Positions 1 through 13,175 of a DNA stretch of 64,000 nt are shown here, piece by piece; position 1 is the stretch's first letter; every line of letters begins with the position of its first letter. The stretch comes from Stichopus chloronotus (lineage: Eukaryota > Echinodermata > Holothuroidea > Aspidochirotida > Stichopodidae). Location of the stretch: assembly GCA_021234535.1 (NCBI GenBank), contig CM037841.1, positions 11,924,825 through 11,988,824 of the forward strand, given 5' to 3'. The notes under the pieces were generated by a model, which was given only the letters and a program-made list of their open reading frames with translations, was not told the DNA's origin and did no database searches. The position numbers were made by a program, and so were the translations under genes.

Positions 1-330
1 CACAATGACCCTTCTGGAGATATGTTTACAAGTTTGTTACATTTTGACATCTGGTGACCTCAAATGACCTTTGACCTCAACCAAAAACAATAGGGACCAT
101 CTACTCAATTTGACCAAATCACACCCCAAGTATGACATCAGTCACAGTTACCGTTGAGATATCGTGTTTACAAGATTTTCGCATTTTGACCCCTGGTGAC
201 CTCAAATGACCTGTGACCTTGACCAAAAACAGTAGGGATCATCTGCGTAGTATGACCAACCTACATACCAAATATAAGATCTCTCTGAATTGCCCTTCTT
301 GAGATATCACGTTTACAAGCAAAGTGTTAC
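1..330. repeat. Tandem repeat, ~145-bp unit
   Basis: Just over two units are present. The landmark GAGATAT..GTTTACAAG recurs near 17, 155 and 302, and GACCTCAAATGACCT recurs near 57 and 200. Related single units occur at about 4265-4470 and 5690-5830. The array is cut by the window's left edge. Confidence 0.8.
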
Positions 331-540
331 ATACACACACACACACGCACACGCACCCGCATAACCGTTCAGGGCGCCTATGGGGACATGAACTTTTCCT
401 CACGTAAATGGGGATATCACCACTTTGCATATGATGTCCCCAGTAAGTGGTATTTAGTCTTGCATGTATCCCCGATTCACGCCAGAAACAGGATTGTGTG
501 TGTGTGTGGGTGTGTGTGTATGTGTGTGTTTTCCTTTGAC
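331..540. repeat. (AC)n and (TG)n microsatellites
   Basis: An AC run lies at about 331-356 and a TG-rich run at about 496-530, with some unique sequence between. ORFs crossing them read as CVCVCV and are artefacts. Confidence 0.8.
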
Positions 541-3360
541 ATGGTACTTCTAGTATTGGTTCAAATTAATGATGACCTCACAAACGTCCATCACTCTGGA
601 TGGAGGAAAAACTGTTCACGGGACGACGAGATTAATGAGGGTATGAATGAGGCTAACGACAGGTCGATAATTGATCTATAAAAGACAACCGGATTCTTCT
701 GATTAGCTAATTCAGAAAAGAATGAAAAACGAAAAAATATCATGGCACTTAAGGAGGGCTATTTCTTGTACTGAACACTGATAAGTTCACTTTCAGGACG
801 AGCTATATTTGCACTGCAAATACTACTTTCACAGCTTCAAAGCGAGTGACAACTTCAAGCATAGACGTTTCACAATATGAATTTCACCGTCAACATGACC
901 ATCACTTACACCATTAACCATTTACATCGTGGAAACTTTACCGCCGTCAGAAAGTATTTTTTGATTTGAGCCTAATGTATTGAGAGAAGATCCGGGTATG
1001 CATTAAGAGCTAGAATCAGCAACCGGCGTGATGACAGAAAACCGTGAAGTTCATTATTCTAAAACAAAATCAGTTTGAATTGATCGCCAACTCCTGAGAA
1101 ATAAAACAATTGCATGCATACGTACGCATGTACGTATGTATGTATGTATGCGTGCGTACGTGTGTGCGTGCGTGTGTGTGTGTGTGTTTGCGTGAGTGCT
1201 TACTTGAGTGCGATGTAGGTATGAGTGACATGATTGGTGTCTAGACCAATAGAGATGAATATTATAGAATAAGTCTGCCCTCTAGTCACTAGTCATCACA
1301 TATTTGAATTTACCTACATATAAATGGTATAGGCTCTGTAGTACGCTACCACCGCGTTTAGGTTGTAGGATGCAAAACTAGTTCAAGTGTCACTCAGTGT
1401 AAGAGTACATACTTACAAATTAGAGCAGAGATTTAATGTTTTGTTTTTCTCGAAAATTAGGAATATCAATTGGATTCCCTAATTTGTCTTTGCTTTGTAA
1501 TCCATCCTTGCTGTTGGTCTTTTATTGGTCTGCAAACAGCTTCATTAAGAAATATATTACACAGACAAAAAAAAGAAAGAAAAAAAGAAACTGCGTAGAA
1601 AAGAAAAACTGCGTAGATTGTCCAATAATGAGATGAAAAACCACATTAAAGTTTTATTTCTTCGGTTCTCAAACCCCATTAATGGAGTCTATGGCGTCAT
1701 AGGGATAAGTTTGGGTATGGTTGTAAATTTGACCTAAGAAAGAGGAAAGTCATTTCACCAAAATCTGACGGCAAATGTCCAACTTTTTTGGCAAATGTTT
1801 ACAGTCATGTTTACGTAGACAATTCAAATTATCAGTGATTGCAAATCCAGACATTCCAGAGCTGAGGCATCTCAAACATGACCACATAATTTATTGCACA
1901 GTCTCTCCTTTTTTATTTTTAATTTAAGCAAAAGTATGTAAATATTTCATCACTGTGATGAAACTATATAAGAACATTGTGGCACTTTGTTTCTTTTTAT
2001 TTTTTTTTTTGCTTGCTATGAATAATTATTTCTCACGCTCCAGACTTCTTAAATACATCTGTTTGAGGGAAGACACCATATGACTTCCATGTCTAGTTTG
2101 ATAATTTGCGAGAACGGTATATCCAAATCCTGTTGTCTTTCTTCGTAAATGAAAGACGAACCCTAATTCGATTTCAAATGAATTCATCACCTTTATAAAC
2201 CAAGGCGGGGCATTTCTAGAAAGAATGTAGTTAACTGCTTGTTAAGTAACAATAATTTACCTCGAAGAGTCCATTTCGTTAAGAATCAATCATTTTCCAA
2301 ACCATCTCTCTCTGTGAAACTACTTCTGCACCAGTCAATGTGTTAGTTTTGATAAAGGACACAGTCTGTCCATATACTTATAAGACACTTAGGCACGCGA
2401 AAAGGGAAAAAAGGTCAAAGAAATAATGAACAGGTTACACTGAAGTTGGCAGAAAGGGTGATATCTTGTTAACTTTGGCATTTTTTATTCTCTTTATTAA
2501 ACTGAAGCTTATTCATTACGACTGACCCGATGGACTTCTTACATATAGAAACATATATGGAAGTTCAGAAGGAAAAAAAAAGAGCGAATGCAATATTCTT
2601 GTACTTACAACGCATCCCCGAAGCTATACACTCAACGAAAATCTATGGAACGCCGTCGGCCATTAAGTTAACGATGTATGCGTTGTTCTTGCATGTTTGT
2701 TTGGCTAGTATTGACATTTTGACATCCTCGTCAGGGATATTGACGCTAGTTTTTTTTTTCTTCAAGTTTGATTAAAAAGTACGCTCACCGGAGGGTCAAA
2801 TGGGGAAAATGATGAGTAGGACAATACATGACGTAAGCACGCTTACATACAGGATATAAATATATACACTAGTCTGGTTCATCGTTCCCCTTCAAACTTT
2901 CCTCCTTTTTTCGTTCTTTTTTTTTTTTTTTGTCTGCCTTTTTTCTCTACTTTCTACTTGCTTACCGTTTGTTTCGAGTTTGGTTCTTCTGTGTGAGCTG
3001 TGCATATGTACCATTTGGGTCTCAGTAACTGACACTTGAATTGTATTTCTTGTTCTTCTGCATATATTCATAGCGAGTAAAAGGAGAACATAATCAGCTA
3101 CATACATTGGTACTAATGTAATTTAAAGTATTTCATCTTTTGGTATGGTATACTTGTACATTTCTATTCACTTGTTAGTCTACGTTCGCCTTGTCAGACC
3201 AAAATTTAAAATCAAGGTGAAAAAAGGCAGAAATTAAATCTAAAATAAAATAAAAGCAACCTGAATAAAATGTTAACCTCGAAGTTCTATCACTACTTAA
3301 ATTGTTCTATGAACTATGAAATAAAAAATAACCGAAATTAAAAAATTAAGTATGCACTAA
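541..3360. other. Non-coding AT-rich region, no gene recognised
   Basis: Short ORFs here have no recognisable domain. A strictly alternating purine-pyrimidine tract (TACG/TATG/TGCG/TG repeats) occupies about 1107-1190 and is a Z-DNA-prone microsatellite. It may contain undetected small exons or 3' sequence of the CUB-LDLa gene, but I see none. Confidence 0.5.
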
Positions 3361-5846
3361 GCATGAGCGGGTTGAACTGCTCACTCACTTGACAGGTTAG
3401 CAAAAGGTTGTCTTTCTTTCAATATCATTACAGTACTTAGCGAGAGCACCATTGGTGCAGAAGCTCATACCTCAGCATCCTGAAGGTACCATTTAAGTAT
3501 CATTATGTCAAATTATAGGTACCACTGAGTATCATTATACCAAATCATCAACACTGTACAAGAAAATCTGTAGGACTGCACAATTTTCAAAATTTCATAA
3601 ACTAGAGCCCCAACAGTGCAGAAGTTTGATCTTTGTCAATGAATTAAAGTTGTGAAAATTTTGATGGGTACTACCAAATAACAATGCTTATAATTAGCAT
3701 CACTATTCACATCCAATAATTATGAAAACTGTCATTTTTTACTAATTTTTCTTTATGGTTTGTATTGGCTGTGGGTATACGAATTGGCACTAATGTGGAA
3801 AAGTGAATGGTCACAAGTTTTCTAAAACCAATTTAAATCATTAGCTACTCACTTATTAGTGGCATATTACATGTGATTCATAATGGGGCCCTCTTAGTTG
3901 AACATTGATCAGTCACTAAAAACTTGACACAAAAGTCATATGTTTGTGAAGGCTAACTGAAGTTCATAAAAGAACTCAAAATGCCCCTTTGAGTCCAAAT
4001 ACTGGTCAACATACCTGAGGGCAATAGAGAGTTTCAGTTAGCATAGCAACTGACACTGTCCAATTACTCAATTATCATTCATGCACGATAGGGATATTTG
4101 AGATGTGTATGACAGTTTCAAGGGGCACTTTAAAAGTAGAACTAGAAAGCCAAAAGGCTTAGTGATTCCTTGCCTCATGATATATATTGTAACAAACATG
4201 AATCGCCCACATGACAAGCATGAGATCCCACACAGTTATCCTACTTGATATACCATCTTAGTAAGGTCAAAACCTTTTGAAATCTCGTGACCCAAAATGA
4301 CCTTTCACCTCCACTTAAAACAATAGGTATCACCTACCCTATATGGCCATCAACATGCTAAATATGAACAATTCACAAACTAAGTATAAGATCCCTCTTA
4401 TTTATCACCCTTAAAATATCATGCATACAAGGTTTTGACCTTTTGTCACCCCAAATAACCTTTGACCTACACAAACATGAGAAAACTCCCAAACGGATAT
4501 GATGCTGCAGGGGAACAAATTATATTTTGTCGTGTCTAATAACTTGATAAAAAGGTAAACATGTTTATTTAATCAAAATTATAACACTTTATTTTGTCGA
4601 GTTACAGCTATTGGTGGCAGCTCTTTCATATTTGATTTTTTGGCATGATGCCCTTCCCAATGGCTATGAGGTCCTTGAAAATTAGTAAAAACTGATATTC
4701 CTCTTAAACAAGAATCTAGCATGACTTGCAATTTTGCCTGTAGTCTACTTAAAGACACAACACACAGTACAAGTTTCCCTGGTTTGATACACAGTAGTCA
4801 TTTGTTTAAAGCTTACCTGAACTACTGTAAAGTGAAATAGGGCGTTTAGAATACATCAACACGGCATACAAAGAAATTCGCCTTAACCATTGTTAAACCA
4901 TTCAGTCTCATCAATAAATATCTGTCAAAGCTTCATCTCCTCAAAACATTATGCATGTGATGAGTAACGGATGCATCATTTGAATTTTAAAAAGTTTGGG
5001 TGAACAAATTATTGTTGAGCAACAAATAGCTAAATTTCTGATCTGTGAGAATCTTATTCCTTGAAAATAACGCTACTGTAATTCGTTATTTTGAATAATC
5101 TATCATTCTATGTCCACAAATAATGGTTTTAAAAATATGGTTGTTTTCTGTGAAACAAACGCCCTATTTACCTTTTAGGGCTAAACAGAGACACTGTTTA
5201 TACAGTAAATGGTTAAGTCCATTGAGCACCTGGCTCAACAGACTGTATGATTTATTCTGGACATTGTGGTTTCTACTGGCAGTCAACTGTGATAAATTAT
5301 GTCAGATAACAGTGACCAATTTGAACAGAGGGGGGTCAGTTACAATTTGATTCATTCAATTAAGCAATCACAGTTCATGCACGCTCAAGGGTATTTGATC
5401 CAAATGATCAGTAATTTAGTTCTTTTTATAAAGCTAATAACCCATGGTATATTTAATCAATTCCAATTTACAATTCATGCATGCTCACATGTCCTTATGA
5501 GGACAGTAGCATAAGGTTTGCAAAATAGTAATCTTTGATACCAAATTTAATGTTGTCTTCATCTTTTCTTTATAAGAGACTATGTTGGTATGTCCTAAAA
5601 TAAGTTCTCAAATCAACAAGAGGATTCTACATTACAAGTATAAAATTCACTAGAAGGACCGTTCTTTAAATATTGTAGATTCAAGTTTTTCACGTTTTGA
5701 CCTCCCACGACCCCAAATGACCTTTCACCTCTGCCAAAAAAAACAAGGATCATCTACTTGATATGGACAATCCACACGCTAACTATGAGATCTCCCACAT
5801 TTACCGTTCTTGAGATATCGTGTTTACAAGCAGGCGTCACACACGC

Positions 5847-5880
<34 letters not shown>

Positions 5881-6330
5881 GACATCACCATCGCATAGAT
5901 TCCTCTGCCTTTGGCAAGGAATCAAAAAGAAGCAATTTGCAGAATTCCATAAAATGGGCCATTTGGCCCACATAGGGGTCTACATAGGGGACTACCAATT
6001 CCTGAACACCCTGAAGGGACCAATAACTAAGCATCATTGTGACAAACCATCAACACTGTACAATAAAATCTGTAGGAGAAGCATTTTGTACAATTTCATA
6101 AAATGGACCATAGGGCCCACATGGGACCTTAGACTGAAACTTTTTTGTACACCCCAGATGAAGCACCACCCCGGGATTATTGTGTCCGAGTTACATATAA
6201 ATCCATGCATGTGTGAGAAGCAACATTTCAGACAGACAGGCAGACAGACATACAGACCGATAGACAGATAGAAAGATAGACACTGCGTGATAACAAAAGC
6301 TCACACCAGCATGTTGGTATGAGCTAATAA
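3360..6330. repeat. Dispersed-repeat complex
   Basis: Several repeat modules occur together. The block 3675-3925 is related to 14160-14430. Single units of the 1-330 repeat lie at about 4265-4470 and 5690-5830, and a CA run at about 5845-5882. Two related segments at 3480-3610 and 6000-6110 share CATCAACACTGTACAA followed by AAATCTGTAGGA. A GACA/GATA run lies at about 6230-6280. The right end holds an imperfect hairpin (arms 6299-6308 and 6315-6324) followed by an A-rich tail, and a matching AAGCTCATACC motif occurs near 3460. The 153-codon ORF over 5810-6271 is a by-product of the repeats. Confidence 0.6.
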
Positions 6331-6773
6331 AAAACAGTATTGCTAAATGCAAACTTACACTTACTTCCCTTCGATTATTCGCACAAATAATCTTGTATTT
6401 TATTAATGACCAAATAAGGTCTTATTACATTTAGGTATTTACCTCGTTGAACATAAACGTAAATGGGAACTGCAAAGCTTTCCATTCTTCATCTAAAATA
6501 TCCTCCTGTTTAACTATAGACACGTCATGTAGGGAAAACGGGCTATGCCTTCCTGGCAGTAGTGCTTAATACACAGCGCCATTTTGATATGAATTTAATT
6601 TTGATGCAGGATATTTTCACTGTATGGCGGTCGTTTTGGGACTTTTGTCGGAATTTTTTTAGCGAAAACCGATAATCCAAGTCTGATGTAAGAAAATATT
6701 ACGTATGATGGTGTGTGACTGATTTCCACAGTGAAGTATGATTTCTGAACTGTTATTGTAACAAACAACTTAC
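6331..6773. other. Sequence downstream of exon 4 (intron 4 or gene end)
   Basis: It begins with the exon 4 donor on the minus strand. Possible micro-exons near 6443-6505 are discussed under rejected items. No confident coding exon was found. Confidence 0.5.
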
Positions 6774-6887
6774 CTAGTCTGCACCCTTCCGGTTCGTCAC
6801 TTCCGTCTTTACACTGATGATAGCCGTTGCATTTTGCATCTTTCGTTACGCATATTTTATCACACGTAAGTCCGTCTTCGCAAGAAG
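6774..6887 (-). CDS. Exon 4 of CUB-LDLa gene: one LDL-receptor class A module
   Basis: This is a symmetric phase 1-1 exon of 114 nt, the classical exon type for LDLa modules. The acceptor is TTTTTCAG (AG at 6889-6888) and the donor GTAAGT (GT at 6773-6772). Residues 167-204 contain the six LDLa cysteines (169, 175, 179, 186, 192, 202) and the acidic calcium-binding core CKDGSDEPEGC. The acidic residue usually found just before the fifth cysteine is Gln here, which may weaken one calcium ligand. CUB followed by LDLa is seen in the NETO, LRP3/LRP10/LRP12 and related receptor families. With only one CUB and one LDLa visible, the family cannot be fixed. The protein must continue: the exon ends in an open frame and no confident downstream exon was found. 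Confidence 0.9.
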
Positions 6888-8321
6888 CTGAAAAATTAGA
6901 AATCAACGAAAAAGAGCGTTCTTTACATCCTTATTCAAAATAATATTCTTAAATTTTTAAAATGCATATAGAAGTCAAGAATATAATTTAAAGCTTATTT
7001 CATGTTTTCAGTGTGTAGACCTATATATAAGAGAATTACAGATCCTTTTACCACATCAGGTAGCATAAACGAATGACAAAGAAAAAAGGGATTATTCAAA
7101 GTCCCCTCTACCCTCCCGTCCCCCCCCCCCCCCACGAAAGAAACTCATAAATGTTCTAAACGTTAATGTGATGTCTTTCAAAGATTGGTACTGTTTGGAA
7201 TTTATTCAAAACTTCGATGTATACGTTTGAAACATAATTGTAGCATGGCAAGAACATCGTAATTGTTTTTTTCCCTCTGTTCATTGTTCATATATACAGA
7301 GCAAGATTTACCGGTATGAGACTAACGTCTATACAAAGGTAGGTAAGGCTCCATGTGTTTTGTTCGATAAAATAAAAATACCTTGTAAATGGACATTTCT
7401 TGGTTATTGAAACATAGAAAACCAAATTTTGGTAAAACGTCCTAAGTTGTTTAGGATCCCAAACTGATTTACGTGTATTTTAACTGTAATTATAAACTTT
7501 ACTATAGAGCTAGACATGTAGTCAACATTGTAGGACAAGAAAGTTAAGTGATTTTGGTTTGTTATAAGAAACTAAACATTCTGCTAAATTTTCATGATCG
7601 TTTTCATAGAATACTTGTCGAAAGAACCACTACTTGGAAACGCATTCAACATATGGACATGCTTATCATGCAAAATATCAACAAAAATAAGTTAACTCTT
7701 TTCTGAATCACGCAATGGAACTCTTGATGACTTATTACAATGTTAAATACTTAAAGTGATTGTTTGTGTACGTAAAACCAGACGGATAAAATTATACTTG
7801 ATATAGAGTTTTTATTTTTAGATGTAAACGGTTCCCCATGGACGGAACACGTCATTCAATGAACGAAAATGATAATAACTATACTTTGAAAAGCAACGGA
7901 TACCACACGAAAACAGTAAAAAAAATATTGGATTTGTTTTTGATAAGGTGTTTGGGCTGATTGATTATTCACTACATACTAAAGTGTACTTCCTGCATTA
8001 ACTGGGTCAAAGAAGGACATGGTTGAGCTGAATGAAAACTACCATCCATAACACTTCCATGTTTTACACTTTTGGTTGTCATAATATGGGAATTCGAAAT
8101 CATAGGACATAACTTATCCTCTCATCCTTATTTTTTTTTTATTTTCCCAATGGTCTGAATGGTTCTGTTAAGGACGCAGTAACTATTTGGGCATGACATT
8201 GCAGCTCTGTAGTCTTTGCATAAGCATGCACGCAATCGCTTTGTAAGTAAATTTACTGAGCCAGGTCTATCGCTAGGTACGACTGCATTACATAATAATT
8301 TTAAAAAGAGGTACACTTTAC
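6888..8321 (-). other. Intron 3 of CUB-LDLa gene
   Basis: This 1,434-bp intron is bounded by GTAAAG (donor, exon 3) and TTTTTCAG (acceptor, exon 4) in phase 1. It contains a C run at about 7120-7133 and otherwise no recognisable feature. Confidence 0.8.
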
Positions 8322-8533
8322 TGTTTGTCGTAAATGGTGTGATATATAGTTCAAAGCCGAGGTATTGGTTGGCCCCATCCGTTCTGAAATTCAAGGTGAA
8401 GTCCTTGGATGAAGTTTGGAAGTAATTCGGTAAGCCCAGAGTTTCGCCACAGAGTCCGTAGTCGTTCACGGTCATTGTTTTCGAATTCTCATCGGGGCCA
8501 TCGTACAGCATCAGTACGTCGTTTGCACACTTA
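8322..8533 (-). CDS. Exon 3 of CUB-LDLa gene: C-terminal half of CUB domain
   Basis: This 212-nt exon runs in phase 2 to phase 1. The acceptor is CATTTCAG (AG at 8535-8534) and the donor GTAAAG (GT at 8321-8320). It encodes residues 96-166: KCANDVLMLYDGPDE carries Cys98 and the hallmark CUB segment D-x-L-x-L-Y-D-G, YGLCGETLGLP carries Cys124, and FTLNFRTDG with YLGFELYI form the closing strands. The cysteine spacing (42-71 and 98-124) is that of a four-cysteine CUB. The exon is about 20 kb from exon 2, but phase and domain continuity link them. Reading past the donor gives a non-CUB tail, so the splice site is preferred. The last base joins exon 4 to make Thr167, creating an NTS sequon at Asn166. 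Confidence 0.88.
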
Positions 8534-11500
8534 CTGAAATGATTAGGAAATTAAAATAAAACAGGGATGTAAAACAAAACTGCAGAGATTGTTGTTAATA
8601 CAACACCACGACAAGGGCTATTTATCAGTTTATGTTGTCACATTCTGTACGCCTTCAGACCAGTACCTGTCAACTTGACAAATAATCGGGTAGGACTGCC
8701 TGCGACTCCGCAAATTTTCTTTGTTGATAATTGCTCGCCAGCAATGTTCAAAATTAACGGAATCCCGTCAAATGAGATAAAAATCCCCCAGGTTTCGGAA
8801 AAGAATGATAAACATTGTAAACAGATGTGTTACTCTGTGTAGTGATATGCTGTCTCTAGACAGTCCTTTTCACCTGGCCGAACAACGTCAACCATGAATT
8901 TTGGGAAATTTGCATTTTGGGAGGATACTTCAAGGACAACGACCACGAAAATATGATGCCATAGGAAAACTTATCTAATTCAAAAATTATACAAAAGTTT
9001 TAAAGTTGTAAGGTGTCAGCCAGACTATTTCTGAACGATAAGCTAAGACATGGCAGGACGATTTTCTACAACTACCATCTCAAGTGTAGGTAATCATATT
9101 GAATAAATTCCCGTGAGAGACCTTTTAGAAGAAATACTTTTGGACTGCTCAAGGCAGTGATTGATGCAATATATATTCATTGGATACTTGTGGGTGATAT
9201 TAAATGGTCCTTCCACTTCTTTGTCAATATTTTTCTGCAAAGGTCTAGGCAAAGAAAATTTTATCACGCGAATGAAAATAGTCAGTACCTTATGCAGAGA
9301 GTTACATGGATGATGAGTCTACTCCATCAGTTTCTTTGGGAGGATGGGGAGGGACTTTGAAAGCCTGGTAATAATTAAAAAGTGTTTAGTTTATATTTGG
9401 GTCCAAGAAGAGTAGATGCTAGCACAAAGTGTCATCTTCAGTGATTTTTTAATTTGGAAGGAGAACAGTATGGGGATTTGAAGGATTTGCATAAATCGAT
9501 TGTACCTGTCTCTATACGTCACAAAAGGTGATTCAAATTCACGAGTATGTAAGTGCTAGTTAGTACAAAGGAGTGAACATGGCTCTTACCTAAAATATTA
9601 TGACGTCATTGTCAGCGATGATATTTATTTAAGGTCATAAAAGCACTATTTCAACATGAAATAATTTAAAAATCCATAATTCAATATGAAGAAATCTTTC
9701 AGCAAAATTAATTTGACGTTCAACGTCACTATCACTACAACAAGTCATGCTTAAAACACAGGTGCTTATGTTTTTGTTTCATAAATGGCACATGAAACGT
9801 TAGATGTTGTTAACATGTGCATTTTGTATTGGTCGTAACATTTGAAAATCTTCATGAAATCGACCTTTGGTTCAAATCAGAAACCTAGAAATTGATCTTA
9901 AGTTCCTTAAAATGAAGACCATGGTAGATATACGTGTGTTTTGCAGTATCTTCATTCAGACATTTTATTAAGATATGGTACAAGAATAATGGAATAAAAT
10001 GTTTAAAAAGTCATAGGAGACATTGTCCCCAGCAGATAAATGTTTAAAACTCAAAATGTTAAAACTTGCAATTCAGAAAAAACAAAGAACTCAATTTGAC
10101 TCAAACAATGCATATTTATATCATACTTGTTGCACTATATCTGGCAAGCCTACATACCTATTGGCTGCACAAACTAACAGCATACCAGGCAAAATGGTTT
10201 TGACGTTTGAACGTTTTAAATATGTAAATATGGAAGAGAGAATCAATTTATTTCTGACGGTGTTTAGACTGCCGTCAGTTTTCAGAATAGTCAACATGTA
10301 AATCCCATCTCAAGTGACGTTCATCAGAACAAGCAGGAATGTTCACGAATATGTGTTTTGCTGCGGTTTAAGCTGTGATGTGTGAAATCTACTTGTGCCA
10401 AAATAAAAACAGAATGACCCTCTCGTTTGGTTTCCAATTGAATTATTCAACATATTGATCGGTCTGCCATACTCTAATCACATTCCTCATACAGTCTAAA
10501 GGTCTCGGTCGTATCCTGGAATAGCTTCTCATTGAAAACAAAGGTTACCAAAACTTCTTGTGTTGAGAAAAACACTATTTGTCAAAATTGTTCGATTAAG
10601 AGGACATAAATTTGCTTCAGGGATATCCTGAACTTTGTTCTTCTCATGCATAATTATATATATTAGCATACTTTTTATCCGTCTTCACCGCAAGTAGACG
10701 TAACCATAGTCTTTTTGTCTTTATAATCGGCCCATCTGATCTACGATTACTATCCATTTTGATCAACTTCTCAGGGTCAACTTCTCATTTAACAATTGAA
10801 TCTGATAAACTATTAATTCAACCTTAATTGTTGCTCGGTGTTGATTTTTATGTTCTTAATGATCACTAAGCCTGATCACAATGGCTTCCGTTCGCTAAAT
10901 CCTTAAATTATTCCACTCATCTGCAGTCTAAATTAAATTCATTTTCCATAAGCTGATATTCACTTTTATCGTCACGTTAATCTGCAATTTTTTTTTTATA
11001 AAAACATAATAAAAGTTCATTAGCTTTCCATGAATAAACTAATCTTGAGTTTATTCTCTACATAGTAGGTGATCTGATTTTGCCATTTTGCGCCACCACA
11101 AGCTTCTAAGTCGGTCAAAAGTAATCTCTGTAACTATTCATCAGACAAAAGTTAATGGCCTTTAAATCATAACCCTGGATTTATTTTTCCCTTTCCTTTT
11201 AATATCCTTCCTCCAACTCTGACAAGTTTAACAAATTTGTCTGATCAAATCGATATTTTTAAGAACTGATTAATTTTTACGGAAGCTGCTCTGTCATTCT
11301 CTGGTAACCATTTGCACGTCATCGGTCCATACTTTCAGAATAATCCCATCTACGTGCGATAGCAATTAGGAGTCAACGACATATAACACAGTGCATTCCA
11401 CTCAGATCATGTCCACGGAGATATTGACGAATGTCGGGTCTGCATAGTCTCGTCATAAAACCAAACTGTCCTCTCCGATACCGTGTTCGACCGCGACACC

Positions 11501-12904
11501 GTAAAGGTTTCAATCAAAGGGAGAGGCATCTCCTCTGCCGGTGATTACGGTGCTCTTGGGTTGTGACTTATTACTAGTTTTCGTCAAATATGTGATGTCA
11601 AATATGGTCAAATTTGATCTAAGATGGAGAAGTAACATTTTGACCCACCCGCCAGGGATGTGTCTTAGACTCTGTGGTTTCCAACCAACTTGGAATATGC
11701 CCTATGGATATTTGAGAATTCCTGTAGCCTGGTTTGATGCACATTTTCAATTCAATTGAACGGATTTTATTTCAATTCTCTTTTAATAGTACGAAAGGAT
11801 ATTTTATACAATTATTGTTATATACAAAGCAAAAGAGATTGTGGGGTAACAACAAGAAGCTAGCGAGAGCTTGTTTACGTTGCCACCCCGACATACGTGC
11901 ACAAAACAAAAATATGTACAAAAGAAGTTACACAAAAGAAAATAAACACATAGAAAGTAAACAAAGAACTACATTTAGTTGTGATAGTTCATAATGAGAT
12001 CATTTTTCAATTTATTCACATGTAATGACTTTCTGATAGGATGGGTGGGTGTCTGGTTTCCATGACTGTTAATTTATATGCCTTTGATTGTTCGGTGGGA
12101 ATTAATAATACCTACTAACTAAGAGTAGAGTTACAATGTACCGATATACGTAATTACGTGTTGTAAAAAGCGAGAAATGCACGGTAAGACAATTCATGCA
12201 TCTTGCTATCACCAGTAAAAAAAGATCTATTACAAGAAAATTAAATAATGGTGCTCCTACTTACCATCCCATTCATCCTGTAATTGTATAATTTGACTCA
12301 ACAGCAGAATGTATTTCACTGTTTGTAACACTGTATCATTTGTGTCTTACAAAACAAATTAATGATCATCATTATATCGAGATGTACATTAACTTGCTAT
12401 ACGATTTATCGGTTTAATGTAGGTTTAGCATCACCTGGCACGTAAACCATACTTGTTTTCCAAAATGAACGGTACATTATCAAGTTCCCTTACATTTTTC
12501 ATCTCTTTTGTTTTTTATTTTTTTCATCTAAATATAAAACCCATTCTGATGATTTAATGCTGGTTACCTCTTCGCTCACTTGCATTTGCTGTTTGTCGTA
12601 AACATTAATGTGATGGAACCTCAAAGGAGATACACATGCGGCCTACTGTCGTTCAACACTTCGGTTTCTGTTGGCAACCTTAAAATTAATACAGAAAAGG
12701 TGTGGCTGAGGAATTCCATTTCATTTTCAACAGACTCACATACTGTAAGCAGACATGGTGAACTTTGGTGTGCTGGAGGGTTTTTTGCATAAGGTTTTTT
12801 GTCTTTCTTTACTTTTGCAACAGGAAGTAGCGTTCTTTTTATGAGATCAACTTATGTAACCCTGTACTTTGCAGTAATGCTTCTGAACGAAGGTCACTCA
12901 TTAC

Positions 12905-12940
12905 TGTAAAAGGGGCGTAGCCAGGATTTCTTTTTTTTTT
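12905..12940 (+). repeat. Possible transposon end (GGGGCGTAGCCAGGATTT)
   Basis: This motif followed by a T run resembles the end of widespread animal dispersed elements as I remember them. No matching second end was found nearby, so it is at most a fragment. Confidence 0.35.
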
Positions 12941-12959
12941 TGTGATGGGGCAAAATCGA

Positions 12960-13175
12960 CGTAGGTCTCACATATGACACATGTTCCCAACCTACGGCGA
13001 CCTTTGTTCACTGTTAGATGCTTAACGTGGATCTAAGAGACACATTTTCGCAACCTATGGCAACCTTGTTGTCACATCTAGGATGCCTCATGTGGGTCTG
13101 CGAGATACATGTTCCCAAAATACGGCATGGAGTGGGTCTGCAAGGCACATATTTCCATCCTGTGGCAACCGACAC
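12960..13175. repeat. Degenerate tandem repeat, ~66-bp unit
   Basis: The phrase GTGGGTCTGCGAGAYACATG followed by a CCCAACCTAYGGCAACC-like segment recurs at about 12961, 13026, 13092 and 13132. The last interval is short (~40 bp). Confidence 0.65.

Noticed and set aside
5810..6271. 153-codon ORF, among the longest in the window
   Set aside because: It runs through a CA microsatellite, a dispersed repeat and a GACA run. Its HTHTHT start and repeat content show it is not a gene.
6443..6505. Minus-strand exon-like segments downstream of the LDLa exon (6443-6505 or the shorter 6443-6469)
   Set aside because: The 63-nt form between CAG and GTAAAT is open in one frame, but that frame is incompatible with the phase 1 end of exon 4 (it gives an in-frame TGA). 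The 27-nt form fits the phase but is too short and featureless to accept.
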